Part shown: positions 30,060 through 39,167 of the stretch, one piece after another | How positions within the stretch are numbered: the stretch's first letter is position 1 | How the letters are laid out: every line of letters starts with the position of its first letter | DNA from: Lactococcus allomyrinae | GTDB lineage: Bacteria; Bacillota; Bacilli; Lactobacillales; Streptococcaceae | Length of the DNA: 64,000 nucleotides | Direction: 5' to 3' | Assembly (NCBI RefSeq): GCF_003627095.1 | Contig: NZ_CP032627.1 | Location: forward strand, 2,631,155 to 2,695,154 | Made by a program: the position numbers and the translations under genes | Notes under the pieces: generated by a model | Told to the model about the DNA's origin: nothing | The model's database searches: none | What the model saw: only the letters and a program-made list of their open reading frames with translations

Positions 30060-32393
30060 ATGACGGAAACGGATAAAGACTGGATGATTCAATATGATAA
30101 ATACGAAGTAGGAAAACGTTCGTATGGACAAGAATCATTAATGACTTTAGGAAATGGGTATCTAGGTTGGCGTGGTGCTCCTGTGTGGTCATCTTTTTCA
30201 GAACATCATTATCCTGGACTTTATGTAGCTGGTGTGTTTAATCGGACAACGACTGAAGTTGTTGGTCATGATGTTGTCAATGAAGATATGGTAAATTTAC
30301 CTAATCCACAGTTGATAAAAATTTTTATTGGTAATCAATTGGTTAAGTTTACTGAACAGACGATAATTAGTCGTCAGTCAGCAATTAATTTTAAGAATGG
30401 CACTCAGAGGGATAAATATGTCGTGAAAGTTGATGAGGGTAAGTTGACTTTGACAACGACAAAATATGTTGATCCAATTGATTTCCATTGTTTAGGATTT
30501 GAAGGAGAAATCCTTACAGATTTTGATGCAACACTTCGTTTGGAAAGCTTGGTCGACGGTTCGGTTTTAAATCAAAATGTAGAACGTTACCGTGCTTTTG
30601 ATAGCAAAGAGTTTGATGTGCTTTCTATTTCTGAAAATATTTTAGTGGCAAAAACAAGGACAACGGATATTGAGTTTGCGGTTGCTGTGAAGACAACTTT
30701 GGCAGGTAGTTCGGTTGTTTCAGCTGAGTCAGGGCATCAAGAGGTTTTATTAGAAACTGGACAAGTTGAACTGCATAAAAATGTTCCTGTTCATTTTGAG
30801 AAAGTCATTGTATTAGCGACGAGTGCTGAAGAGAAGCAGCCTGTTGATTTTGTGAGAAATGAATTGGCAAAGTTATCAGTAAGTAAAATCAGAGAAAACA
30901 GCACAACATATTGGTCAAAAGTTTGTGAAACAGCTGATATTGTGATTAAATCTGATGATAAAGATTTACAACGGATGGTGCGGATGAATGTTTTTCATAT
31001 TCGTCAGGCGGCACAACATTTGGCAAATCAATATTTGGATGCTTCTGTTGGTTCACGTGGTTTAACTGGTGAAGGTTATCGTGGTCATATTTTTTGGGAT
31101 GAAATTTTTGTTGTGCCGTATTATGCGGCAAATGAACCTGAAACAGCGCGTGATATTTTGCTTTATCGCTTGAATCGTTTGTATGCAGCGCAAGATAATG
31201 CAAAGGTTGACGGAGAAATCGGTGCAATGTTTCCTTGGCAATCAGGGCTTATTGGAGATGAACAATCGCAGTTTGTTCATTTGAATACGGTCAATAATGA
31301 ATGGGAGCCTGATAATTCGCGACGTCAACGTCATGTTTCACTTGCGATTGTCTATAATTTATGGATTTATACTCAGTTGACAGGAGATTTGAGTATCTTA
31401 CATGAGGGAGGGCTGGAACTTTTACTTGAAACAACGAAGTTCTGGTTGAATAAGGCTGTTCTTGGAGAAGATGGTCGCTATCATATTTCTGGTGTGATGG
31501 GTCCAGATGAGTACCATGAAGCTTATCCTGGAAAAGAGGGAGGAATTACGGATAATGCGTATACTAATCTCATGCTTGTCTGGCAGTTGAATTGGTTGAC
31601 TGAGTTACAAACTAAAAATACGTTTGATTTTTCAAGTGTTGATGTGGAATGGCTAGAAAAAGCTCAAGATGTCGCCCATAAGTTGTATTTGGATATTGAT
31701 GAAAATGGAGTCATTGCTCAATATGCAGGTTATTTCGATTTGAAAGAGGTTGACTTTACGGCTTATGAAGCAAAATATGGTGATATTCATCGGATTGACC
31801 GCTTGATGAAAGCAGAGGGTATTTCGCCAGATGAATATAAGGTTGCTAAGCAAGCAGATACACTGATGTTGCTTTATAATTTAGGGGCTAACCATACAGA
31901 AAAACTTGTAAGACAGCTTGGTTATAGGCTTCCAGAAGATTGGCTCAGAGTAAACCGAGATTATTATCTTGCGCGTACGGTACATGGCTCAACAACGTCA
32001 CGTCCAGTTTTTGCAGGAATTGATGTGACGATTAATCAGATGGATGAAGCAGTGGAGTTTTTGACTGAGGCAATTGGTTCAGATTATTACGACATTCAGG
32101 GCGGAACGACGGCTGAGGGAATCCACATTGGAGTGATGGGAGAGACACTTGAAGTCATTCAAAATGAATTTGCTGGGGTAACTTTACGTGATGGTGAATT
32201 TGGAATTGCACCGCGATTGCCAAGACATTGGTCTTATTTGAAATTTACCCAGCTTTTCCGAGGAAATAGAGTGACGGTTGAGATTTCTGACAAGAAACTT
32301 TTACTGACAGCTGATAGAAAGATGGTAGTTAGAGTGTATGACACATTATTCCAGCTAGAGTCAGGAGAAACAGCTACTTTTGAAGTAAAGTAA
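30060..32393 (+). CDS. trePP: Trehalose-6-phosphate phosphorylase (GH65)
   Basis: Splits trehalose 6-phosphate with inorganic phosphate into glucose 6-phosphate and beta-glucose 1-phosphate. GH65 layout: N-terminal beta-sandwich (about 1-280), linker, (alpha/alpha)6 barrel (about 320-680) and a small C-terminal beta domain. The general-acid glutamate lies in GVMGPDEYHEAYPGKEGG. Location directly after the trehalose PTS and before a beta-phosphoglucomutase fits the lactococcal route. It differs clearly from the two GH65 enzymes at 52.7 and 58.6 kb, which read GPDEY followed by a VNNN motif. Confidence 0.9.
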   Translation: MTETDKDWMIQYDKYEVGKRSYGQESLMTLGNGYLGWRGAPVWSSFSEHHYPGLYVAGVFNRTTTEVVGHDVVNEDMVNLPNPQLIKIFIGNQLVKFTEQTIISRQSAINFKNGTQRDKYVVKVDEGKLTLTTTKYVDPIDFHCLGFEGEILTDFDATLRLESLVDGSVLNQNVERYRAFDSKEFDVLSISENILVAKTRTTDIEFAVAVKTTLAGSSVVSAESGHQEVLLETGQVELHKNVPVHFEKVIVLATSAEEKQPVDFVRNELAKLSVSKIRENSTTYWSKVCETADIVIKSDDKDLQRMVRMNVFHIRQAAQHLANQYLDASVGSRGLTGEGYRGHIFWDEIFVVPYYAANEPETARDILLYRLNRLYAAQDNAKVDGEIGAMFPWQSGLIGDEQSQFVHLNTVNNEWEPDNSRRQRHVSLAIVYNLWIYTQLTGDLSILHEGGLELLLETTKFWLNKAVLGEDGRYHISGVMGPDEYHEAYPGKEGGITDNAYTNLMLVWQLNWLTELQTKNTFDFSSVDVEWLEKAQDVAHKLYLDIDENGVIAQYAGYFDLKEVDFTAYEAKYGDIHRIDRLMKAEGISPDEYKVAKQADTLMLLYNLGANHTEKLVRQLGYRLPEDWLRVNRDYYLARTVHGSTTSRPVFAGIDVTINQMDEAVEFLTEAIGSDYYDIQGGTTAEGIHIGVMGETLEVIQNEFAGVTLRDGEFGIAPRLPRHWSYLKFTQLFRGNRVTVEISDKKLLLTADRKMVVRVYDTLFQLESGETATFEVK

Positions 32394-32457
32394 TAAGGAA
32401 ATAAATTAAAAAGTTACTGACAAAATTACTATCAGTAACTCGTTGATTAACAACTAA

Positions 32458-32471
32458 TGCAAACGATTGCG
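32458..32471 (+). promoter_or_regulatory. Weak cre-like site before pgmB copy 1
   Basis: TGCAAACGATTGCG matches cre at about 11 of 14 positions. Confidence 0.35.
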
Positions 32472-32496
32472 TTAAATGATATTATTTGATAAAATA

Positions 32497-32660
32497 TACT
32501 AGTTCCACTTTAAAATTCAACAGGATTTTATTAATTTTAGTGGTAAGATAAAACAGACAACAAGCATCGGCCGTGTAGCGTGATATCATGGAGATAATGG
32601 GTTTAACGTATGGTGTATGAAGTCTACCAGTACCATGAAGTTAGACTCTATAGGATTTAA
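32497..32660. repeat. Intergenic repeat copy with left inverted-repeat arm
   Basis: TACTAGTTCCACTTTAAAATTC matches the start of the copies near 7644 and 11985. Bases 32539-32599 (AGTGGTAAGATAAAAC to GGAGATAATG) form the left arm of a 61-bp inverted repeat whose partner is 34603-34663. It fills the 315-bp trePP–pgmB gap. A hairpin (GTTACTGA...TCAGTAAC) lies just upstream at about 32412-32439. Confidence 0.75.
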
Positions 32661-32708
32661 TTGAGTTTGTCCGCTTAAAGTTGGGCTAATAATTGATGGA
32701 GGAATGTA

Positions 32709-33374
32709 ATGTTTAAAGCAGTTTTATTTGACTTAGATGGTGTAATTACAGACACAGCAGAATACCATTTTCGAGCATGGAAAGCATTGGCAGAAGAAAT
32801 AGGAATTGCCGGTGTGGATCGTGCCTTTAATGAACAATTGAAAGGTGTTTCCAGAGAAGATTCTCTGAAGAAAATTTTGGCGTTGGGAAATAAAACAGTG
32901 TCAGATGAATCATTTGCAGCACTTGCGAAACGTAAAAATGATAACTACGTTGAAATGATTCAAGATGTATCTCCTCAGGATGTTTATCCAGGTATTTTGA
33001 CTTTGTTGAAAGAGTTGCGGAGTCATGGGGTTAAAATTGCCTTGGCTTCGGCGTCTAAAAATGGTCCCTTTTTGTTGGAGAGAATGGGCTTGACAGATTA
33101 TTTTGATGCGATTGCAGATCCATCAGAAGTTGCGGCTTCAAAACCAGCTCCAGATATTTTCATTGCGGCAGCGCACGCAGTAGGCGTTACTCCTGAGGAT
33201 TCCATTGGCTTAGAGGACTCACAAGCTGGGATTCAAGCGATTAAGGATTCTGGAGCCTTGGCGATTGGAGTTGGTCGTCCGGAAGATTTGGGAGAGGACA
33301 TTGTTGTTGTCCCAGACACTTCACATTATACGTTTGAGTTTTTGGTTAAAGTTTGGTCTGAAAATAAAGACTGA
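32709..33374 (+). CDS. pgmB: Beta-phosphoglucomutase, copy 1
   Basis: Converts beta-glucose 1-phosphate from phosphorolysis into glucose 6-phosphate. HAD fold: nucleophile Asp8 and Asp10 in [10 protein letters not shown], cap domain (about 15-90), ASASKNGP, the Lys of SKPAPDIF, and GLEDSQAG with the metal-binding Asp. Length 221 residues. GGAGG ribosome site. From 32710 to 33344 its DNA matches the copy at 60591-61225 with only two differences, both silent; the last residues (VKVWSENKD) differ. It serves the trehalose route. Confidence 0.95.
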   Translation: MFKAVLFDLDGVITDTAEYHFRAWKALAEEIGIAGVDRAFNEQLKGVSREDSLKKILALGNKTVSDESFAALAKRKNDNYVEMIQDVSPQDVYPGILTLLKELRSHGVKIALASASKNGPFLLERMGLTDYFDAIADPSEVAASKPAPDIFIAAAHAVGVTPEDSIGLEDSQAGIQAIKDSGALAIGVGRPEDLGEDIVVVPDTSHYTFEFLVKVWSENKD

Positions 33375-33670
33375 GTAAAAGCTGTCAGTGCTGACAAAAG
33401 CTAATTTATAAGTGAAACAGACCAACTCTATTTTAAAATTGAGTAAGATTTTATACCAAAGTGTCTGTCTGTCTGTTCCAAGTTGATACAGTGGCAAAAT
33501 GAAGTGGTTGATTAGTAGCTACAAATGATGTGCTTTTTTATCAGTTGTTTTGGCGATAGATAAAAAGTTTAGCGAACAGAGAAAGTTCGTAAAGCCATGT
33601 ATCACGGAGGCTATGCTATGGAGGTCAATTCATTGTTGTTTTTTACAACAAATTAGTTATAGTTTTACAA
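33375..33670. repeat. pgmB1–esterase gap with intergenic repeat copy
   Basis: CCAACTCTATTTTAAAATTGAGTAAGATTTTATACC at 33421-33456 aligns with the opening of other copies, followed by a degenerate GTCTGTTCCAAGTTG...GGCAAAATGAAGTGG. No gene is seen. Confidence 0.6.
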
Positions 33671-33675
33671 AAATA

Positions 33676-33706
33676 AAAACCTGTCAGTATACTGACAGGT
33701 TTTTTT
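33676..33706. terminator. Bidirectional terminator
   Basis: AAAACCTGTCAG-TATA-CTGACAGGTTTTTTT separates pgmB1 from the converging esterase gene. Confidence 0.88.
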
Positions 33707-34481
33707 AACTTTCATTAGTGAGTTGGATTTGTTTTTCAAGCCATTGTATTGCCCAGAGCAACCAACGCTGAACAGATGGTTTAATATAGTTGTCATCAGG
33801 TGCTGTAACTCTGTTAGCTAAAGACAGTCCATGAGGACCATCATCAAAAAAATGCGCTTCAAAAGGAATATGGTACTTAGCAAGGCGGTCACAGTATTTT
33901 AAACTGTTATAAATCGGAACGCTGCAATCATTTCCTGTATGCCAGATAAAAGTTGGAGGAGTTGATGAAGTTACCATTTCTGCTGTATTATATTCGGCAG
34001 AGCTAGGTAGAGTAAAGTTGAAATGAGTCATATTATTTGGCCAACCAAAAGTGAAAGAGGTTACGGGGTAGCAGAGAATGATACCTTTGGGTTTATAAAA
34101 TTGATACTGGTTACTATACCAAGAGGCAAGATGCCCGCCTGCTGAACAACCAAGTAAAAAGATTTGTTCAAGGTTAATATTCCACGCTTCATAGTTTTCG
34201 TGGATGAGTTCAAAAACATGATGAAGTTCAAGCAATGTTTCAGAGAGAAAATTATGAGTTGTTCCTTTATTCATGACTGTATAATTAAGAACGAAAACTT
34301 GATAGCCTTGTGCGAGAAAAGCAAAGGCAAGAGGTTCTGATTCACGTTTGGAAATATGTTCATAGCCACCGCCGGGACAGATGATGATAGACGGGAGGGA
34401 ATATTGAGTCGGTCTAGGATTCTCCTGTTGATAGAAGTCCACCCAAGCTGTATCGTTAATTGTATGTCTTGATTTGTTCAT
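33705..34481 (-). CDS. Alpha/beta-hydrolase, Aes-like acetyl esterase family
   Basis: A 258-residue alpha/beta-hydrolase. The oxyanion-hole motif ICPGGGYEHIS precedes the nucleophile Ser in LLGCSAGGHLASW; an acid near GNDCSVP and the His of DGPHGLS complete the triad. This pattern is that of bacterial acetyl-esterase/acetyl-xylan-esterase-like enzymes, suggesting removal of acetyl groups from sugars, though the substrate is unproven. No signal peptide, so cytoplasmic. A cre-like site lies 43 bp upstream. It and pgmB1 lie between the 61-bp inverted repeats. Confidence 0.8.
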   Translation of the reverse strand: MNKSRHTINDTAWVDFYQQENPRPTQYSLPSIIICPGGGYEHISKRESEPLAFAFLAQGYQVFVLNYTVMNKGTTHNFLSETLLELHHVFELIHENYEAWNINLEQIFLLGCSAGGHLASWYSNQYQFYKPKGIILCYPVTSFTFGWPNNMTHFNFTLPSSAEYNTAEMVTSSTPPTFIWHTGNDCSVPIYNSLKYCDRLAKYHIPFEAHFFDDGPHGLSLANRVTAPDDNYIKPSVQRWLLWAIQWLEKQIQLTNES

Positions 34482-34523
34482 GCTTTTATTGTATCAAAAA
34501 GGGGTATTATTTTGCAAAAACAA

Positions 34524-34537
34524 TGAAAACGAATACA
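34524..34537 (-). promoter_or_regulatory. cre-like site upstream of the esterase gene
   Basis: TGAAAACGAATACA (plus strand) matches the cre consensus at 13 of 14 positions, 43 bp before the minus-strand esterase start. Confidence 0.6.
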
Positions 34538-34602
34538 GATAATCTACTGGCATTTAGTATGTTGAAAGATATTTAATATTGGAGTTGAGCTAAACTAACC
34601 AT

Positions 34603-34663
34603 CATTATCTCCATGATATCGCGCTACACGGACGATGGTCGTTGTCTGTTTTATCTTACCACT
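34603..34663 (-). repeat. Right arm of 61-bp inverted repeat
   Basis: Reverse complement of 32539-32599 with 57 of 61 positions identical by eye. The rest of the 304-bp gap before 34786 shows no gene. Confidence 0.85.
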
Positions 34664-34785
34664 TAGTGAAGAAATGTATGAACCAGCACAGAGTTTTCAT
34701 CTCATGATAATTGTAATTTATAAAGAAAACGCTGAAAAGTGTTATTTTTAAGTTAGCTTAAGGAAAATGACATAGAATTTTCTGT

Positions 34786-35469
34786 ATGAAGAAATTGATT
34801 TATAGTATTACTTTATTTACGATGGTAAGTTTTCCAATCGGGATACATGCGGACACCGCTACCAGTGGGCAAGAGACACAGACTGCTACAAGTGCTGCAA
34901 ATGAAAATACTCAGTCATCACAATCAAGCACATCATCAAGTTCGACGTCAAGCAGCTCTAATTCGAGTGATTCAACTGGTACGGCAGAATCTACTCAAAC
35001 GCCAGCAAGTACAACGACTGCGCAGCAAAATGTTACAGAAAATTCTCAAGCACAAAATAACCAAACTCAGAGAGAAAATAACGCACAGGCGACTACCCGG
35101 AATACAACAACACAAGAACCTACAAAGGGTTCAACAACCATCATCAATGAAACAGTCAACAACACAGGAAAAAATTCAGCGAATATTTGGACAATTATAT
35201 TAACGAGTCTGTCAGCAACAGTTACGATTATTGGAGGAGTTACAGCGCTCGTTCGGCATTTCCATAAAAAAATAAAAGGTAAAAATGCTCTGGATAATAA
35301 ATCATTGACAAAAACCGCGAAAAAATCACAAGTGTCAGTTTTCACTGAAGACACGGCTGTACTGACAGCTTCTCCATCACTGACAGAAACTCAAAAAATG
35401 AACTTACAAGCTGACAGAATTCTAAAAAACCAGAGAAATCAATCTGATTTCCGGAGAAGAAGGAGATAA
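34786..35469 (+). CDS. Ser/Thr/Gln-rich single-pass membrane protein
   Basis: A 227-residue protein of unknown function. A signal-like segment (about residues 1-22) is followed by a low-complexity Ser/Thr/Gln/Asn-rich ectodomain (about 25-130), one membrane segment (about 135-157, IWTIILTSLSATVTIIGG) and a basic cytoplasmic tail ending in five arginines. This resembles a cell-surface stalk with a cytoplasmic anchor; no LPxTG motif is present. The tail-coding DNA (35360-35420) holds three CTGACAG words. AAGGA lies too far upstream to be a good ribosome site, so the start is uncertain. Confidence 0.65.
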   Translation: MKKLIYSITLFTMVSFPIGIHADTATSGQETQTATSAANENTQSSQSSTSSSSTSSSSNSSDSTGTAESTQTPASTTTAQQNVTENSQAQNNQTQRENNAQATTRNTTTQEPTKGSTTIINETVNNTGKNSANIWTIILTSLSATVTIIGGVTALVRHFHKKIKGKNALDNKSLTKTAKKSQVSVFTEDTAVLTASPSLTETQKMNLQADRILKNQRNQSDFRRRRR

Positions 35470-35779
35470 CTGGCGGGAGCTAAGTTTGCGTTGGAAAGTA
35501 CAGAATTAAAATATCATCAGAAAAGAAGTGGAAAAAGATAAACTTTTCCGAGATTTCCTATCTCCGCGCTTTCGCTACTACGCTGTCCGTTTGCTTAGCA
35601 AGAGCCAACTGGCATTTCTCTACGCTTCTTGGTAGTGTCGTTCACATCTTATAATTGAGTTTAACTGCTTAGAACCCGTGAAAATAGATAAAAGTATTCA
35701 ATGAGTAAAGCTCATCTCCATCTTTTCCTAATTTTCTGAGTTCTGGACAATCATCCTCACATCTTGGTATAATAAAATC
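35470..35779. repeat. Gap before tsaE with intergenic repeat copy
   Basis: At about 35560-35650: CTATCTCCGCGCTTTCGCTACTACGCTGTCCG, then TTTGCTTAGCAAGAGCC. These words are shared with the copies at 44620 and 56350. No gene is seen. Confidence 0.55.
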
Positions 35780-35782
35780 ATG
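35765..35782 (+). promoter_or_regulatory. Extended -10 six bases before tsaE start
   Basis: TGGTATAAT at 35765-35773 is followed by six bases and the ATG at 35780, with no Shine-Dalgarno sequence; a leaderless mRNA is suggested. Confidence 0.6.
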
Positions 35783-36226
35783 AAATTTAACGAAGAAGAA
35801 ATGCTGAAATTTGCAGAGAAATTGGGACGTTTATTGAAAGCACAGGATGTGATTGTGTTGACGGGTGAATTGGGTGCAGGGAAAACAACATTTACTAAAG
35901 GATTAGCTTTAGGGCTTGATATTCATCAAATGGTGAAAAGTCCGACTTATACAATTGTTCGCGAACTTGAGGGACGTTTGCCGCTGTATCACATGGATGT
36001 TTATAGAATTGGTGATGATCCTGATAGTTTTGACTTAGATGATTATTTGTTTGGTGAGGGAGTATCTGTCATCGAATGGGGTGAAATGTTAGGAACGGAT
36101 TTACCTCAAAATTATTTGGAAGTTGTTTTTGACAAGTATTCTCCTGAAATTGTTAATGACAAAGAACGCGAAATTGTGTTAAAAGCTCATGGTAAACGCT
36201 ACGAAGAACTCATAGAAAAATTATAA
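35780..36226 (+). CDS. tsaE: tRNA threonylcarbamoyladenosine biosynthesis ATPase
   Basis: ATPase that cycles the TsaB–TsaD complex during N6-threonylcarbamoyladenosine formation at position 37 of ANN-decoding tRNAs. Walker A is GELGAGKTTFTKGLA (about residues 27-41); SPTYTIV and MDVYRIGD are family hallmarks; VIEWGE corresponds to the Walker-B-like region. Length 148 residues is normal. No ribosome site precedes the ATG, but an extended -10 box sits exactly six bases upstream. Confidence 0.93.
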   Translation: MKFNEEEMLKFAEKLGRLLKAQDVIVLTGELGAGKTTFTKGLALGLDIHQMVKSPTYTIVRELEGRLPLYHMDVYRIGDDPDSFDLDDYLFGEGVSVIEWGEMLGTDLPQNYLEVVFDKYSPEIVNDKEREIVLKAHGKRYEELIEKL

Positions 36227-36348
36227 GTAAATGTTGTAATCTTTATTTTTCAAAATAATCCTAACACTAAGAGCAGTCAAAATTTATGATAATGAACAAG
36301 ATTGATTTGTCTAAATTTTTTCTTTCATATTGTTAAATATAAAAAATT

Positions 36349-36366
36349 TGGTATAATGCTAATATG
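36349..36366 (+). promoter_or_regulatory. Extended -10 six bases before the LCP gene
   Basis: TGGTATAAT ending at 36357, six bases, then ATG 36364, without a Shine-Dalgarno sequence. Confidence 0.6.
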
Positions 36367-37779
36367 AAACTATGGATAAAAACGCTCCTAATGTTAGGGA
36401 GTATCATTTTGGTGACAGGTGCTGCTGCCGCTGCTTATACACTTACAGTGTTAAACAGTACCACTCAGGCATTTAAAATGACTTATACGAATGCAGGAAG
36501 TAAGCAAACAGAAAAAATCATCAAAGCAACGAAACCTCTAACGATTTTGATAATGGGGATTGACACAGGTGGAGCGGGACGCGGGACCGCAGATTCATGG
36601 AATGGAAATTCAGATTCACAAATTCTTATCACACTTGACCCGACCAAAAAGACAACGACTATGGTTTCGGTTGAGAGAGATACTATGACGAATATCCTCG
36701 ATGGCTCTGGAAATATTGTCTCTAAAGAAAAGTTGAACGCTGCTTATCCGCTAGGTTATAATGCTGGTGGAGGAAGTAAAGGGTTAGAAACAGGTGTTTC
36801 CTATGCAATGAAAACAATTGGGGAACAAACTGGGATTAATATTGATAACTTTATCACCATGAACTTTGATGGTTTGATTAATTTAGTCAATGACGTTGGT
36901 GGAATTGATGTGTATAACGACCCAAATTCTATTGCTCCAAGTACACCCGACTATCCTAATCCCAAGCATGAAATTTTTATTTCAGATACCGAACCTCAAT
37001 ATACTGCAACGATTCCTGCTGGAGAGCAACATTTGAATGGCGAGCAAGCACTTGTCTACTCACGAGACCGCCATCATCGAGTTGGTGGAGATTATGGGCG
37101 TCAGATTGCTCAACGTCAAGTTATTGAAGCGCTTATGAAAAAGATGCTTTCACTTGATAATATTACTCAGTATCAAAAAATTCTCAATGATGCTTCCAAA
37201 GATTTTAAAACAAATATTCCAATTAATACTTCCACCATTTCTTCTTTATTGGGTTACAAAGATTGTTTCAAGAAAGTTATTTCAATTCAAGCTAGAGGGG
37301 TGGGAAATATGGTTGATGGTGTCTCATATGAGTTCTTCCCTCAAGATGTATATCTCGCTATGCAAAATGCAATGAGACGCTCATTAGGAGAGGATACTCT
37401 AACGACTCTACCTTCGAATTTGATTACATATGAAAGTTATTTTGGGACAGCTTCAACTTATTATCTCCCTTCAGCTACAGTGACTGAAAACGGAAAATCT
37501 ATGACATATGGTATAGACACAGAAGGTAATTTTGTAAATATTACTTCTCAAAACCAAGATGAATTCATTTCAAGCACAACCGGAAGTGGTGGAGGGACTA
37601 GTTCATCATCCACTTCATCAAGTTCAACTGGAACAAGTAGCTCTTCAAGTACAGCGAGTAGTTCATCTGTAGATTCTACAACATCCGATACTAACTCAGG
37701 TTCGTACGGAGATAGTGGTGCAAGTTCTGACGACTCCAACAGTTATGGAAATAATACAGGAACTTACACAGGACAATAA
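36364..37779 (+). CDS. LytR-CpsA-Psr (LCP) family cell-wall ligase
   Basis: Membrane-anchored phosphotransferase that attaches teichoic acids or wall polysaccharides to peptidoglycan. One membrane segment (about residues 7-29) precedes the extracellular LCP domain (about 60-265), with LIMGIDTGG, VSVERDTM, LNAAYPLGYN and SRDRHHRVGGDYGRQIAQRQVI, which holds the arginines that bind the lipid pyrophosphate. The C-terminal 70 residues (about 400-471) are almost pure Ser/Thr/Gly/Asp, probably a wall-spanning tail. Length 471 residues. It follows tsaE, as in related genomes. Confidence 0.9.
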   Translation: MKLWIKTLLMLGSIILVTGAAAAAYTLTVLNSTTQAFKMTYTNAGSKQTEKIIKATKPLTILIMGIDTGGAGRGTADSWNGNSDSQILITLDPTKKTTTMVSVERDTMTNILDGSGNIVSKEKLNAAYPLGYNAGGGSKGLETGVSYAMKTIGEQTGINIDNFITMNFDGLINLVNDVGGIDVYNDPNSIAPSTPDYPNPKHEIFISDTEPQYTATIPAGEQHLNGEQALVYSRDRHHRVGGDYGRQIAQRQVIEALMKKMLSLDNITQYQKILNDASKDFKTNIPINTSTISSLLGYKDCFKKVISIQARGVGNMVDGVSYEFFPQDVYLAMQNAMRRSLGEDTLTTLPSNLITYESYFGTASTYYLPSATVTENGKSMTYGIDTEGNFVNITSQNQDEFISSTTGSGGGTSSSSTSSSSTGTSSSSSTASSSSVDSTTSDTNSGSYGDSGASSDDSNSYGNNTGTYTGQ

Positions 37780-37880
37780 TTGAAAAAACAAAAATAATAT
37801 GATAAACTGGTTTCTGGAAGTCGCTTATGAACGATTAGATTTTGCTGATTAGTTTATAAGTTACTGACAGGAACCTATTT

Positions 37881-37954
37881 GGTCCAGTAGCTCAGTTGGA
37901 TAGAGCATTCGCCTTCTAAGCGAACGGTCGGGGGTTCGAATCCCTCCTGGATCA
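37881..37954 (+). tRNA. tRNA-Arg (TCT)
   Basis: A 74-nt cloverleaf: acceptor arms GGTCCAG and CTGGATC (one GU pair), D arm AGCTCAGTTGGATAGAGC, anticodon loop CTTCTAA with TCT, and T arm GGGGGTTCGAATCCCTC. CCA is not encoded. Confidence 0.95.
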
Positions 37955-37968
37955 TGGTGCCAAACCTT

Positions 37969-37997
37969 GCCTCACTTTCGTAGTGAGGCTTTTTTGT
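37969..37997 (+). terminator. Terminator after tRNA-Arg
   Basis: GCCTCACT-TTCGT-AGTGAGGC followed by TTTTTT. Confidence 0.9.
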
Positions 37998-38157
37998 TTA
38001 TTTACATATTCAGCTGTTAAAGTTGAGGTGTTATAATGAATCATTGTTGTTATATTGTTTGACTTTTAAGTGAGGTGTTTAAAAATTAAACAGTATGAGT
38101 ATTAAAAAACTCCAATCTTATCATCAGAAAAACAAATGAAAGTCGACTAATAAAATG

Positions 38158-38175
38158 TGCTATAATAGAAAAATG
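38158..38175 (+). promoter_or_regulatory. Extended -10 six bases before truA start
   Basis: TGCTATAAT at 38158-38166, six bases, then ATG 38173. No ribosome site is visible, as at tsaE and the LCP gene. Confidence 0.6.
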
Positions 38176-38928
38176 ACAAGATACAAAGCTACGATTGCCT
38201 ATGATGGTACAGATTTCGCAGGTTTTCAAACGCAGATTAACCAACGTACAGTCCAAGCAGAGCTTGAAAAAGTGTTAACCAAATTGAACTCGCACGAGCC
38301 AGTAATTCTGCAAGGTTCTGGTCGTACTGATGCAGGGGTACACGCTTTTGGGCAAGTGATTCATTTTGACCTTTTAGGACAACCACGTGATTTGGAACGA
38401 CTTCGTTTTGGACTTGACACTCAAACTCCTGCTGATATTGCTGTAAAAAAAGTAGAGCAAGTGGGTGAGCAATGGCACGCACGTTATTGTAAGCATGAAA
38501 AAATCTATGAATATTATCTTGAAAATGCAGTGACGAGAAGTCCTTTCAGCAGAAATGCAAAAGCATATTTCCGTTATCCATTAGATTTTGACAAGATGCA
38601 AGAAGCTCTGTCAGTGCTGACAGGGACACATGATTTCACTGGTTTTACAGCATCAGGTTCATCGGTAGACGATAAGATTCGAACAATTTCTCAAGCAGAA
38701 GTCATTCAACTTGATGAAGAAAATTTTAAATTTATCTTTAGAGCGAACGGCTTTTTGTATAAACAAGTTCGTAATATGGTTGGAACTGTCATCAAAATTG
38801 GTAATGACAGAATGCCTGTCAGCCAGATTGAAAAGATTTTGATGACAAAAAATCGTGATTTTGCTGGACCAACGGCAGCCCCAGAGGGCTTATACCTCAA
38901 AGAAGTGATTTACGATCAAAGGAAGTAA
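38173..38928 (+). CDS. truA: tRNA pseudouridine(38-40) synthase
   Basis: Isomerises uridines 38-40 in the anticodon stem-loop of many tRNAs. The catalytic Asp lies in GRTDAGVHAFGQV (about residues 50-62). The start TRYKATIAYDGTDFAGFQ is the family N terminus, so ATG 38173 is chosen over an in-frame ATG at 38155 that falls inside the promoter. Length is 251 residues. The coding sequence carries a CTGTCAGTGCTGACAG palindrome near 38610, encoding LSVLTG. The operon does not continue with pdxK: 239 bp of repeat DNA intervene. Confidence 0.93.
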   Translation: MTRYKATIAYDGTDFAGFQTQINQRTVQAELEKVLTKLNSHEPVILQGSGRTDAGVHAFGQVIHFDLLGQPRDLERLRFGLDTQTPADIAVKKVEQVGEQWHARYCKHEKIYEYYLENAVTRSPFSRNAKAYFRYPLDFDKMQEALSVLTGTHDFTGFTASGSSVDDKIRTISQAEVIQLDEENFKFIFRANGFLYKQVRNMVGTVIKIGNDRMPVSQIEKILMTKNRDFAGPTAAPEGLYLKEVIYDQRK

Positions 38929-38938
38929 ATCATCGGTG

Positions 38939-39140
38939 GATGAAGTTAAGACTTATTCAGTGGGAATTTTAACTCGTCACTGAATTTAGTCGGACGAAAT
39001 TCGAAGCCTACTATTCCGACTAGGTGCTTCAGCGCCTTAGCGAGGATGGACAGCGTAGCCGTAAGGCGGAGATAGTGTTGCTTTATCCCCTACCTAAAGA
39101 GGGAGGGGGTAGTAGCACGCACTTGCTTTGATAAAGTTTT
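38939..39140. repeat. Intergenic hairpin-rich repeat after truA
   Basis: TGAAGTTAAGACTTATTCAG and the 30 bases after it closely match 44463-44514, where the element again follows a stop codon. Next come GTCGGACGAAATTC, CCGACTAG and GCGAGGATGGACAGCG, all shared with the pyrG-downstream copy. No gene is seen. Confidence 0.75.
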
Positions 39141-39167
39141 GCGTAGCAAGATGTCAAAAGGAGTTTT

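Noticed and set aside
32539..34663. Inverted repeats as the ends of an insertion sequence
   Set aside because: No transposase or remnant lies between them and no target duplication is evident; kept as a finding, not as an IS.
34847..35203. 118-codon plus-strand frame inside the Ser/Thr-rich protein gene
   Set aside because: Out-of-phase reading of a low-complexity Ser/Thr-rich gene; no ribosome site.
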